DNA of 64,000 bases, from the NCBI RefSeq assembly GCF_029457495.1, contig NZ_CP120361.1, positions 124,001-188,000 of the forward strand, written 5' to 3'. The position numbers were made by a program, and so were the translations under genes. The number at the start of each line of letters is the position of its first letter. The stretch's first letter is position 1. The DNA comes from Chelativorans sp. AA-79 (GTDB taxonomy: Bacteria > Pseudomonadota > Alphaproteobacteria > Rhizobiales > Rhizobiaceae). Shown one piece after another: positions 56,896 through 64,000 of the stretch. Below the pieces are notes generated by a model, which saw nothing but the letters and a program-made list of their open reading frames with translations, was not told the DNA's origin and made no database searches.

Positions 56896-57360
56896 ATGGA
56901 TCTTAGCGATCTGATCGAGGTTTCGGCGATCCTGCCGGCCTTGAAGGCGAATTCCAAGAAGCAGGTCCTGCAGCTTCTTGCTGAAAAGGCGGCTGCCGAG
57001 ACGGGGCTGCCGGAGCGCGAAATCTTCGACACCATCCTGCAGCGGGAGAAGCTGGGCTCCACCGGTGTGGGCAACGGCATAGCCATCCCGCATGGAAAGC
57101 TGCCCGGAATCAAGCAGATCACCGGTGTGTTCGCCCGGCTGGAGACGCCGGTCGATTTCGATTCCCTTGATGATCTGCCCGTCGACCTGGTATTTTTGCT
57201 GCTGGCCCCCGAAGGGGCAGGCGCCGATCATCTCAAGGCGCTTTCGCGCATCGCGCGTGTCCTGCGCGATGCGGAAACCACGGCGAAAATCCGCGGCACG
57301 CATGACGCCGTGGCCATTCACACATTTTTGTCTGAAGCTCCCGCCTCGAACGCCGCCTGA
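56896..57360 (+). CDS. ptsN: PTS IIA-like nitrogen-regulatory protein PtsN (EIIA-Ntr)
   Basis: The terminal phospho-acceptor of the nitrogen PTS, which controls K+ transport and stress regulators. The 154 residues form one EIIA domain; the phosphorylated His66 lies in NGIAIPHGKLPG. The length is standard. It follows hpf by 34 bases, and the rpoN-hpf-ptsN order is conserved. A GC-rich hairpin (57374-57397) lies just beyond its stop. Confidence 0.95.
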   Translation: MDLSDLIEVSAILPALKANSKKQVLQLLAEKAAAETGLPEREIFDTILQREKLGSTGVGNGIAIPHGKLPGIKQITGVFARLETPVDFDSLDDLPVDLVFLLLAPEGAGADHLKALSRIARVLRDAETTAKIRGTHDAVAIHTFLSEAPASNAA

Positions 57361-57421
57361 CCATCAGGCATCCGCCACGCAGGCATTCCGGCGTGGCGCC
57401 ATCGGCTTGTTCAGCTCCTCG

Positions 57422-57679
57422 TCAGTGCAGGCTGACCGGCTGCAGATCGTTCTGGAACGCGCCGGCAAGGGCTGCATCGCGCGCATCGGCCAGCAGGATC
57501 GGCTGACCATTGGCGGCAAACAGCGCCCACAGCTTGGTGCCCGGTGCCATGTCGGGCACACCGGGGAACTTCACCTTCAATTCCGCCGCGTCCATTTCGC
57601 GCATATAGGCGATTGCACCTTCGCCGAGATGGGCGAGCTGCTGCGGGGTCACCGTGAATTTCATTTCGTTCTCAGTCAT
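57422..57679 (-). CDS. DUF1150 family protein
   Basis: An 85-residue protein of the DUF1150 family, restricted largely to alphaproteobacteria: LAHLGEGAIAYMREMDAAELKVKFPG and WALFAANGQPILLADAR. The function is unknown. It follows hsp20 on the same strand by 91 bases, a common pairing in rhizobia, so it is probably part of the same heat-shock transcript. Confidence 0.87.
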   Translation of the reverse strand: MTENEMKFTVTPQQLAHLGEGAIAYMREMDAAELKVKFPGVPDMAPGTKLWALFAANGQPILLADARDAALAGAFQNDLQPVSLH

Positions 57680-57770
57680 CTTAGCCTCCTGTCCGGCAGG
57701 CCGTCCTCAAGGGACCAACCCGCCAAAGAGCTTGTGGTTCCGGTAAAAAGGGAGCCGCCGCTTTTGTCAG

Positions 57771-58199
57771 TCATGGCTCCTTCACCGAAATATTGATCTT
57801 GCGCACCAGCCGCTCGGGCTCGGGTCTGTCGAGATCGATGGCAAGCAGGCCGTTCTTGAGTTCGGCACTCAACACCCGCATGCCGTCGGCAAGAACGAAA
57901 ACGCGTTGGAACTGCCGCGAGGCAATGCCCCGGTGCAGATACTCGCGCTCGGTCTCGTCGTTCTGCCGTCCCCGTACTAGGAGCTGGTTTTCCTCCGTGG
58001 TCACTTCCAGGTCCTGCTCCGAGAAGCCGGCAACGGCAAGCGTGATGCGCAGACGTTCGCCTTGCCCATCGGTGTTGCGAATGCGTTCGATATTGTATGG
58101 CGGATAGCTGTCGCCCGACTTTGCGATGCGTTCGAGCGTCTTTTCCATACTGTCGAACCCCAACAGAAGCGGGTTCGAAAACGGCGTCATGCGCGTCAT
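57771..58199 (-). CDS. Hsp20 family small heat-shock protein (IbpA-like)
   Basis: A 142-residue alpha-crystallin-type chaperone that holds unfolding proteins. The N-terminus is FSNPLLLGFDSMEKTLERIAKSGDSYPPYNIER. The alpha-crystallin domain has RITLAVAGFSEQDLEVTTEENQ, GIASRQFQRVFVLADGM and the C-terminal GLLAIDLDRP, followed by the INISV tail with a conserved I-x-I. A good RpoH-type promoter lies upstream, overlapping the start region of the divergent nucleoside hydrolase. Confidence 0.9.
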   Translation of the reverse strand: MTRMTPFSNPLLLGFDSMEKTLERIAKSGDSYPPYNIERIRNTDGQGERLRITLAVAGFSEQDLEVTTEENQLLVRGRQNDETEREYLHRGIASRQFQRVFVLADGMRVLSAELKNGLLAIDLDRPEPERLVRKINISVKEP

Positions 58200-58267
58200 G
58201 TCTTCCTGCCCTCAAAGAGCGACGTGGAGAGGCGGAAACCCGAATGGCGTTTCCGCCCGTGCTCCTG

Positions 58268-58296
58268 ATATGGTCGATCCTGGGGACGAGTTCAAG
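58268..58296 (-). promoter_or_regulatory. RpoH-type heat-shock promoter of hsp20
   Basis: On the minus strand CTTGAA (58296-58291), 17 bases, CCATAT (58273-58268). This fits the alphaproteobacterial sigma-32 consensus CTTGAA-N16/17-CCATAT exactly. Predicted start about 58,261, 62 bases ahead of the ATG at 58199. Confidence 0.7.
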
Positions 58297-58310
58297 AAGG
58301 GTAAAGTCCT

Positions 58311-59252
58311 GTGGCGCAACCGAGAAAGATCATCATCGATACGGATCCCGGCCAGGATGACGCAGTTGCCATCCTTCTGGCGCTGGCGAGCCCCGAACTC
58401 GAAGTCCTCGGGATCACCGCTGTCGCGGGCAACGTGCCGCTCGCGCTGACGGTGAAGAACGCCCGCAAGGTCTGCGAGTTGGCGGTGCGGCCGCATGTCG
58501 CCGTCTATGCCGGCGCCACACGTCCGATGGTGAACGAACTCGTGACGGCGGAGCACGTCCATGGCAGGACGGGCCTCGGCGGTCCGGACCTGCCGGACCC
58601 GACAATGCCGCTGCAGCACGCGCATGCCGTCGATTTCGTCATCGATGCGCTGATGGCGCATGATCCCGGCGAGATCACCCTTTGCACGCTCGGGCCGCTC
58701 ACCAATGTCGCGCTCGCTCTTGTGCGCGAGCCGCGCATCGCTCCGCGCGTCAAGGAGATCGTCATGATGGGGGGCGGCTTCTTCGAGGGCGGCAACATAA
58801 CGCCCGCGGCCGAGTTCAACATCTATGTCGATCCGCACGCGGCCGACGTCGTCTTCCGTTCCGGGATCCCGATCGTGATGATGCCGCTCGACGTCACGCA
58901 CAAGGCCCTGACGACGGCAACCCGCATCGCTGCGTTCCGCGATCTCGGTACCCGCGTCGGCGCGGTCACGGCGGAACTGCTCGAATTCTTCGAGCGCTTC
59001 GACGAGGAGAAATACGGCTCGGACGGCGGCCCGTTGCACGACCCGTGCGTGATCGCCTATCTCCTTCGACCGGAGCTTTTCCGCGGGCGCCGCTGCAATG
59101 TGAGCGTCGAGACCGCTTCGCCGCTGACCCGGGGCATGACGGTGATCGATTGGTGGCGCATCACCGACCGGCCGGTGAATGCGCATGTGATGCGCGACAT
59201 CGATCACGAGGCCTTCTTCGAGCTTCTGGTCGAGCGCCTGGCGAGGCTGTAG
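58311..59252 (+). CDS. Nucleoside hydrolase
   Basis: Hydrolyses the N-glycosidic bond of nucleosides to free base and ribose. The 313 residues carry the Asp-rich N-terminal Ca2+/ribose-binding motif [17 protein letters not shown] and the mid-protein [22 protein letters not shown], followed by [10 protein letters not shown] with the last metal/active-site residues. GTG start, with AAGAAGGG upstream. It is divergent from hsp20 and precedes the phosphonate operon by about 140 bases. It is a single-gene unit and complements the phosphorolytic salvage operon at 14.7-20.9 kb. Confidence 0.92.
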   Translation: MAQPRKIIIDTDPGQDDAVAILLALASPELEVLGITAVAGNVPLALTVKNARKVCELAVRPHVAVYAGATRPMVNELVTAEHVHGRTGLGGPDLPDPTMPLQHAHAVDFVIDALMAHDPGEITLCTLGPLTNVALALVREPRIAPRVKEIVMMGGGFFEGGNITPAAEFNIYVDPHAADVVFRSGIPIVMMPLDVTHKALTTATRIAAFRDLGTRVGAVTAELLEFFERFDEEKYGSDGGPLHDPCVIAYLLRPELFRGRRCNVSVETASPLTRGMTVIDWWRITDRPVNAHVMRDIDHEAFFELLVERLARL

Positions 59253-59291
59253 CAACGGTCCGAAGGATGCTGCCGGCCAGGTGCCGGTGGA

Positions 59292-59309
59292 TTGTAACAA
59301 AACTGACAC
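59292..59309 (+). promoter_or_regulatory. Candidate Pho box of the phn operon
   Basis: TTGTAAC-AAAA-CTGACAC: the second half-site matches CTGTCAC in 6 of 7 bases, the first matches CTGTCAT in 4 of 7. It is 86-103 bases upstream of the phnC ATG. This is weaker than the olsB site. Confidence 0.55.
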
Positions 59310-59394
59310 CTCGCCGACATTCCAAGTTCATGCTGAGGTTTTAGGCGGTTTCCCCAACAAAGGGTGCAAAGCCCGAAACGGGGAGAAGCAGCTC

Positions 59395-60234
59395 ATGCTT
59401 CAGCTACGCCAGGTCACGCGGCGGTTTGGCTCCAATGCCGCCGTGAAGGGAGTGCAGATCGAGATCGGCGAGGGCGAGATGGTCGGCATTATCGGCCGCT
59501 CCGGCGCCGGCAAGTCGACCTTGCTTCGCATGATCAATCGCCTCATCGATCCGAGCGAGGGCGCGATCTTCTTTCGCGGCACCGAGGTGTCGGCGCTCAG
59601 GGGCGCCGAGCTTCGCCGCTGGCAGCGCGACTGCGCGATGATCTTCCAGCAGTTCAACCTCGTGCCGCGGCTCGACGTTCTCACCAATGTGCTGCTCGGA
59701 CGGCTGAACCACCGGTCGACCGCGCTCAACCTCCTCAACCTCTATTCGCGCGAGGAGCGGCTGCAGGCGATCGCGGCCCTCGAGCGCCTGGACATCGCCC
59801 AGACGGCGCTTCAGCGTGCCGGAACCCTTTCCGGCGGTCAGCAGCAGCGCGTCGCGATCGCGCGTGCGCTCATGCAGGAGCCGAAGGTGATCCTCGCCGA
59901 CGAACCGATCGCGTCGCTCGATCCGCTCAACGCCAAGGTGGTGATGGATTCGCTCGCCGACATCAATGCGCGCGAGGGCATTACCGTCATCACCAACCTG
60001 CACACGCTGGACACCGCACGTCACTACTGCTCGCGCATCGTCGGCATGGCCAGGGGTGCCGTCGTCTTCGACGGCGCGCCCGACGAACTGACCGGCGACG
60101 CCGTGCGGCGGATCTACGGCGCGGAAGGGGCGGACGCCATTCCCGAGGAGATCACCTCCACGAGCATCGACGAGCCGCTCCGGCCGCGAGGCGAAAAGCC
60201 GCGCCACCTGGAACCGGCCGTGCTCGCCGGCTGA
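59395..60234 (+). CDS. phnC: Phosphonate/phosphate ABC transporter ATP-binding protein PhnC
   Basis: The ATPase of a phosphonate importer. The 279 residues have Walker [10 protein letters not shown] near residue 36, the Q-loop [20 protein letters not shown], signature [15 protein letters not shown] and Walker [14 protein letters not shown]. The start at 59395 has GGGGAGA upstream. It is first in the phnC-phnD-phnE-phnE2 order, equivalent to the phoCDET system of Sinorhizobium. Confidence 0.94.
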   Translation: MLQLRQVTRRFGSNAAVKGVQIEIGEGEMVGIIGRSGAGKSTLLRMINRLIDPSEGAIFFRGTEVSALRGAELRRWQRDCAMIFQQFNLVPRLDVLTNVLLGRLNHRSTALNLLNLYSREERLQAIAALERLDIAQTALQRAGTLSGGQQQRVAIARALMQEPKVILADEPIASLDPLNAKVVMDSLADINAREGITVITNLHTLDTARHYCSRIVGMARGAVVFDGAPDELTGDAVRRIYGAEGADAIPEEITSTSIDEPLRPRGEKPRHLEPAVLAG

Positions 60235-60312
60235 ACCGGCGCGTTTGCCCGCGTAAAGGGCGCAGCAGACAACAAGCGAGCCGGCAGGCCCGGCCCAGAC
60301 AGGAGAGACGCA

Positions 60313-61221
60313 ATGTTGAAGCATGTAGTGATGGGCGCCTTCGCCCTCGGCGCGGTTCTGGCGAACGGCGCACACGCGGAAGACCTGAAGGAATTCCGTA
60401 TCGGCATCCTGGGCGGCGAGAACGAAGCCGACCGGCTGCGAAATTTCCAGTGCCTGGTCGACAAACTGCCTGCTGTGCTCGGCGTGGAGAAGGTCTCGCT
60501 CTTCCCGGCCGCCGACTATGACGGCGTGATCCAGGGGCTTCTGGGCGGCACGCTCGATTACGCCGAGCTCGGCGCCTCTGGCTATGCCAAGGTCTATCTC
60601 GAGGACTCGAACGCCGTCGAGCCGATCCTGACCACGGTGCAGACCGACGGTTCGACCGGCTACCATTCGGTGATGGTGGCGCGCAAGGATTCCGGCATCG
60701 AGACGCTCGCCGACCTCAAGGGCAAGAAGCTCGGTTTCGCCGATCCGGACTCCACCTCCGGCTATCTCATTCCGGCGGTCACCCTGCCGGCCGCGATCGG
60801 CAGCAGCATCGAGGAATATTTCTCCGAGACCGGCTTCGGCGGCGGCCACGAGAACCTCGTGCTGGAAGTCGTCAAGGGCACCTTCGACGCCGGCACGACC
60901 TGGGCCTCCGGGGTCGGTGACTTCTCCGAAGGCTACACGTCGGGCAACCTGCACAAGATGGTGGAGAAGGGTATCCTCGACATGGATGACCTGGTCGAGA
61001 TCTGGAAATCACCGCTCATCCCGAACGGCCCGATCGTCGTGCGCACTTCCATGGACCAGAGCATGAAGGACACGTTCAAGTCCTTCATGATGGACCTGCC
61101 GAACAACGATCCCGAGTGCTTCTCCGCGATCCAGGGCGGCGATTACACAGGTTACACGGAAGTCACGCCGGCCTTCTATGAGCCCATCTTCGAGGCGCGC
61201 CGCAAGCAGATCGGCTCCTGA
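60313..61221 (+). CDS. phnD: Phosphonate ABC transporter substrate-binding protein PhnD
   Basis: Periplasmic binding protein for phosphonates or phosphate. A signal peptide is at residues 1-21 (MLKHVVMGAFALGAVLANGAHA). The mature part shows FRIGILGGENEADRLRNFQCL, ELGASGYAKVY, YHSVMVARKDSGI and FDAGTTWASG, as in PhnD/PhoD-type proteins. The length of 302 is normal. A strong intrinsic terminator directly after it probably raises its level relative to the permeases. Confidence 0.93.
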   Translation: MLKHVVMGAFALGAVLANGAHAEDLKEFRIGILGGENEADRLRNFQCLVDKLPAVLGVEKVSLFPAADYDGVIQGLLGGTLDYAELGASGYAKVYLEDSNAVEPILTTVQTDGSTGYHSVMVARKDSGIETLADLKGKKLGFADPDSTSGYLIPAVTLPAAIGSSIEEYFSETGFGGGHENLVLEVVKGTFDAGTTWASGVGDFSEGYTSGNLHKMVEKGILDMDDLVEIWKSPLIPNGPIVVRTSMDQSMKDTFKSFMMDLPNNDPECFSAIQGGDYTGYTEVTPAFYEPIFEARRKQIGS

Positions 61222-61239
61222 ACATCGATTGCCCCACCT

Positions 61240-61272
61240 GCGCCGCCAGTCCCTCCTGGCGGCGCTTTTTTT
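61240..61272 (+). terminator. Intrinsic terminator (attenuator) between phnD and phnE
   Basis: GCGCCGCCAG (61240-61249) pairs perfectly with 61256-61265 around a 6-base loop, then seven T (61266-61272). It lies 18 bases after the phnD stop and 14 bases before the phnE ATG. Confidence 0.85.
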
Positions 61273-61286
61273 GCGGAAAGAGCGGC

Positions 61287-62255
61287 ATGAGCATAGCCAA
61301 TCAGGGCGCAACCCTCTCCAGTGTCGGCCTTGCCATCGAAGGTCATTGGCAGGCCCTGGCGGCGCGCCGCCGGCTCTACACCATCGGCGGCATCCTCTTC
61401 ATGGTGTTCGCCATGGGCGGCTCGCTCTGGTTCGCCAACGAATCCAATGCGGGCAAGTTCTTCGACCGCCTTCCCTATTTCTTCGACTTCGTCGGGCAAC
61501 TCGTGCCGCGCGACGGCTGGGAAGTCTGGCGCGCCCTGTTCGATCTGCCCTCGCCCTATGACGACGGCAGCCTCAAATACAACTATCCGGCGGGCAGGGT
61601 CTATATCACCGAGACCTTCTATATTCCCGAGTATTTCTACAAGATGCTGGAGACGATCAATATCGCGCTCGTCGCGACATTCGTCGGCTTCGCGCTGGGT
61701 TTCATGCTCTGCTTCGTCGCTGCTTCGAATATCACGACCCGGCGCTGGCTGCGTTTCTTCGTCCGCCGCTTCATGGAAGTGCTGCGCGCGTTTCCGGAGA
61801 TCGTGATCGCGGGCTTCTTCCTCGCCATCCTTTCGCTGGGCGCCGTGCCGGCCATCATCGCTGTCGCCATCCACACCGTGGGTGCTCTGGGCAAGATGTT
61901 TTTCGAGGTCGTGGAAAATGCGGATATGCGTGCCGAGGAAGGCCTGCGCGCCGCCGGCGCCAATTTGGTCGAGCGCGTCTGGTTCGGTATCGTGCCACAG
62001 GTGCTTCCCAATTTCCTGAGCTACGCGCTTCTGCGCCTGGAGATCAATGTCCGCGCCTCCACCATCATCGGTGCGGTTGGGGGAGGCGGCATCGGCGAAG
62101 CGCTCCGGCTCTCCATCAGCCAGACGCATGAGGCCAAGACGCTGGCGATCGTTCTCCTGCTCTTCCTGACGATTGTAGCCGTCGACCAACTCTCGGCGTG
62201 GCTCCGCCGCCGCGTCGTCGGCAAACAGAGCTTCGAATTCGGACGCGGAGGCTGA
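61287..62255 (+). CDS. phnE: Phosphonate ABC transporter permease PhnE
   Basis: The first of two permease subunits, 322 residues with about six hydrophobic segments. The typical BPD permease motif is EEGLRAAGANLVERVWFGIVPQVLPNFL near residue 212. It starts MSIANQGATLSSVGLAIEG. The ATG is preceded by GGAAAGAG, which lies just beyond the T-run of the terminator. The next permease starts directly after its stop. Confidence 0.92.
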   Translation: MSIANQGATLSSVGLAIEGHWQALAARRRLYTIGGILFMVFAMGGSLWFANESNAGKFFDRLPYFFDFVGQLVPRDGWEVWRALFDLPSPYDDGSLKYNYPAGRVYITETFYIPEYFYKMLETINIALVATFVGFALGFMLCFVAASNITTRRWLRFFVRRFMEVLRAFPEIVIAGFFLAILSLGAVPAIIAVAIHTVGALGKMFFEVVENADMRAEEGLRAAGANLVERVWFGIVPQVLPNFLSYALLRLEINVRASTIIGAVGGGGIGEALRLSISQTHEAKTLAIVLLLFLTIVAVDQLSAWLRRRVVGKQSFEFGRGG

Positions 62256-62256
62256 G

Positions 62257-63801
62257 ATGGCTGTTTTGACGGAAGCCGAGGCTCAGGCGATCGCCGAACG
62301 CCACCCGCAGGTCTTTGCCGCGTCGGTGCGCAAGCGGTTGACCGCATTTCTGGTCGGTGCGAGCATTGTCGCCTATCTCGTCTTCGCGTGGTGGTTCTTC
62401 TCGATCGGGCAGGTGTTCTCCGGCGGGAACTGGGGCATTGCCGGCGCCTATATGGCTGACTGGGTTTCGTATGAAGTCCGGCCGGACATCGGGTTCCGCG
62501 AGAACCACCTGGAGATCACCTATCCGCGTTTTTCGCCCCTGGGAGAGCACCCCGACCCCGATTGGGTGACCAAGGAGACTGCTATCGTCGCGATACGCGA
62601 GCAGGCGGGGACCGCCTCGGGCGGTGCAACTAGCGGCGCGGGTTTCCTCGGCCCGCTGGATAATGCGAACGCCAAGGGCGGTGAAGACAGCTTTCTCGGC
62701 TCCCTGGGCGCGGGGGCCTCCGGTACGCCGTCGGTGGAGTCCTCTCCCGCCGATGGCGTGCCGGAGACGGTTCGGCGGGAAGAAGCAGTCGTGGAGGCCA
62801 GCATCCGGTTCGGCGCAGGAACCCGCGTGGATGTCCGCCCCGGTCTCGTGCGCATCGAACGCGGCGGCGAGGCACTGACGCTCGACGTCGAGGAGGGCGC
62901 GGGCGTGATCGCCCGCGAACCCCTGCCGCGATGGGCCTCGCAGCGTGAGCCCGGAGCCAAGGTGATCGCCTATTTGGGATTTGCCGGGCGTGCCGAGATC
63001 GAGGACGACGAGGTCAAGATCCGCCGCCGCTTCCTTGGCTGGGAAAACTTCCTCTTCGACACGCGCTCGGCCTTTTTCGGCCGTCCGCTCGGCGAGGTCG
63101 CTTCGCTCATCCTCTTCGGCGAGCGGCTCGATCCGGGTGTATCCAACGCGGCGCTCGCCTGGAGCGATTTCGTGAACAACGCCGAATGGCAGCACGGCGA
63201 CGTCTGGGTGAAGCTTCTCCAGACCATCGTCATGGCCTTTGCCGGCACGGTGCTGGCGACCTTGGTGGCGTTCCCGCTTTCCTTCATGGCCGCCCGCAAC
63301 ATCTATCCGAACCGCGTCGGCAATTTCCTTCTCAAGCGCTTTTTCGATTTCCTGCGCTCGGTGGACATGCTGATCTGGGCCCTGTTCTTCACGCGCGCCT
63401 TCGGCCCGGGGCCGCTTGCCGGCATTTCTGCCATCTTCTTCACGGACACCGGTACGTTCGGGAAGCTCTATTCCGAAGCGCTGGAGAATATAGACGACAA
63501 GCAGCGCGAAGGCGTCCGCTCCGTCGGCGCGGCTCCGGCGGAGGTCCAGCGTTACGGAGTCATGCCGCAGGTCCTGCCCGTCTTCCTGAGCCAGGCGCTC
63601 TATTTCTGGGAATCGAACACACGCTCCGCCACCATCATCGGCGCCGTCGGCGCAGGCGGGATCGGCCTGAAGCTCTGGGAGGCGATGCGGACCAATTCCG
63701 ATTGGGAGAACGTGGCCTATATGGTGCTGCTCATCCTTCTTGTGGTTTTCATCTTCGATAATATATCCAACATGCTGCGCCGCCGACTGATCGGCCCTTA
63801 G
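62257..63801 (+). CDS. phnE: Phosphonate ABC transporter permease PhnE2 with long N-terminal insert
   Basis: The second permease, 514 residues, equivalent to PhoT of Sinorhizobium. It has an N-terminal membrane helix (about 30-50), then a large periplasmic-type region (about 55-290) before the conserved permease core. The core's motif REGVRSVGAAPAEVQRYGVMPQVL lies near residue 420. Within the large region, residues 117-170 are a Gly/Ser/Ala-rich low-complexity stretch. It starts one base after phnE. The 199 bases downstream hold no gene that I can support. Confidence 0.9.
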   Translation: MAVLTEAEAQAIAERHPQVFAASVRKRLTAFLVGASIVAYLVFAWWFFSIGQVFSGGNWGIAGAYMADWVSYEVRPDIGFRENHLEITYPRFSPLGEHPDPDWVTKETAIVAIREQAGTASGGATSGAGFLGPLDNANAKGGEDSFLGSLGAGASGTPSVESSPADGVPETVRREEAVVEASIRFGAGTRVDVRPGLVRIERGGEALTLDVEEGAGVIAREPLPRWASQREPGAKVIAYLGFAGRAEIEDDEVKIRRRFLGWENFLFDTRSAFFGRPLGEVASLILFGERLDPGVSNAALAWSDFVNNAEWQHGDVWVKLLQTIVMAFAGTVLATLVAFPLSFMAARNIYPNRVGNFLLKRFFDFLRSVDMLIWALFFTRAFGPGPLAGISAIFFTDTGTFGKLYSEALENIDDKQREGVRSVGAAPAEVQRYGVMPQVLPVFLSQALYFWESNTRSATIIGAVGAGGIGLKLWEAMRTNSDWENVAYMVLLILLVVFIFDNISNMLRRRLIGP

Positions 63802-64000
63802 AGGGCCTTTCGACCAAGGCGACGGCATCACTTGGCGTTGCACAAATACGGCAAGAACAATCGGAACGCCTGCGGATGTGAGCGCCTTCCCAGGCTTCCG
63901 AAGGCGGCTGACGGGCGCTGCACGCCCCCAGCCGAGAAGAACCCGGCAGATGCTTTTCTGTGGCGGCTTCGTTAATCTGTCATGCAAATCACTTAATCCA
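63802..64000. other. Downstream of phnE2: no gene recognised
   Basis: About 200 bases up to the window edge. No ORF with a ribosome-binding site and no clear terminator is visible. The last bases become AT-richer, which could be a promoter region of a gene outside the window. Confidence 0.4.

Noticed and set aside
57374..57397. Terminator between ptsN and the DUF1150 gene
   Set aside because: The 7-bp stem GCCACGC/GCGTGGC has no following T-run on either strand.
62116..63987. A 623-codon minus-strand ORF
   Set aside because: Antisense to the second phosphonate permease; composition is that of a shadow frame.

Overview
The window is a GC-rich (about 63%) chromosomal segment of an alphaproteobacterium, most likely a Hyphomicrobiales (Rhizobiales) member near the Phyllobacteriaceae. 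Pointers are the gene families (TIGR02300/FYDLN, DUF1150, DUF982, OlsB, a class II-type AroA), the lptC-lptA-lptB-rpoN-hpf-ptsN order, and promoter motifs that fit alphaproteobacterial sigma factors. No prophage, plasmid or CRISPR signal was seen. One insertion sequence, an IS630-type element of 1,045 bp, splits an araC-type gene.

Layout. 1-11,700 is core housekeeping: a partial queG, a GST-fold protein, uppP, a TSUP permease, an NDUFA9-like dehydrogenase, gyrB, slyX, rpsA, cmk, aroA, a FYDLN protein and tRNA-Ala(GGC). 11,740-14,530 holds small accessory and stress genes. 14,694-20,851 is a nucleoside uptake and salvage operon: ATPase, two permeases, cytidine deaminase, purine nucleoside phosphorylase and thymidine phosphorylase, mostly overlapping by 1-4 nt. 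20,911-31,131 holds a CAP lipoprotein, a PQQ glucose dehydrogenase, a five-gene stress-type operon, and the disrupted araC with its IS.

31,375-40,224 contains a COG4091 oxidoreductase, a probable small RNA of the alpha-r14/'cuckoo' type, two GH13 glycosidases, and an SDR-SRPBCC-ADH-SDR run. 40,367-43,629 is a membrane-lipid block: plsC-like, cdsA-like, a variant CDP-alcohol phosphotransferase, and olsB behind a near-perfect Pho box. 43,667-52,043 is a long minus-strand series: hybrid kinase, acuI-like, lspA, two RNA methyltransferases, an OCD-family protein, lapA-like, ihfB and sppA. 52,224-57,360 is LPS transport plus rpoN, hpf and ptsN. 57,422-58,199 is a heat-shock pair behind an RpoH-type promoter. 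59,292-63,801 is a phosphonate/phosphate ABC transporter (phnCDEE) behind a candidate Pho box.

Three regulatory themes tie the accessory genes together. First, GGAAC-N16/17-CGTT promoters, the EcfG general-stress consensus, occur exactly before the DUF982 gene and before each GH13 gene, and in near-consensus form before several other stress-type genes. Second, Pho boxes precede both olsB and phnC, which links phosphorus-free lipid synthesis to phosphorus uptake. Third, an RpoH-type promoter precedes hsp20. The most notable non-coding element is the sRNA candidate at about 32,859-32,982. It is three consecutive hairpins, each showing a C/UCCUCCC anti-Shine-Dalgarno motif in its loop, and the last hairpin is an intrinsic terminator.
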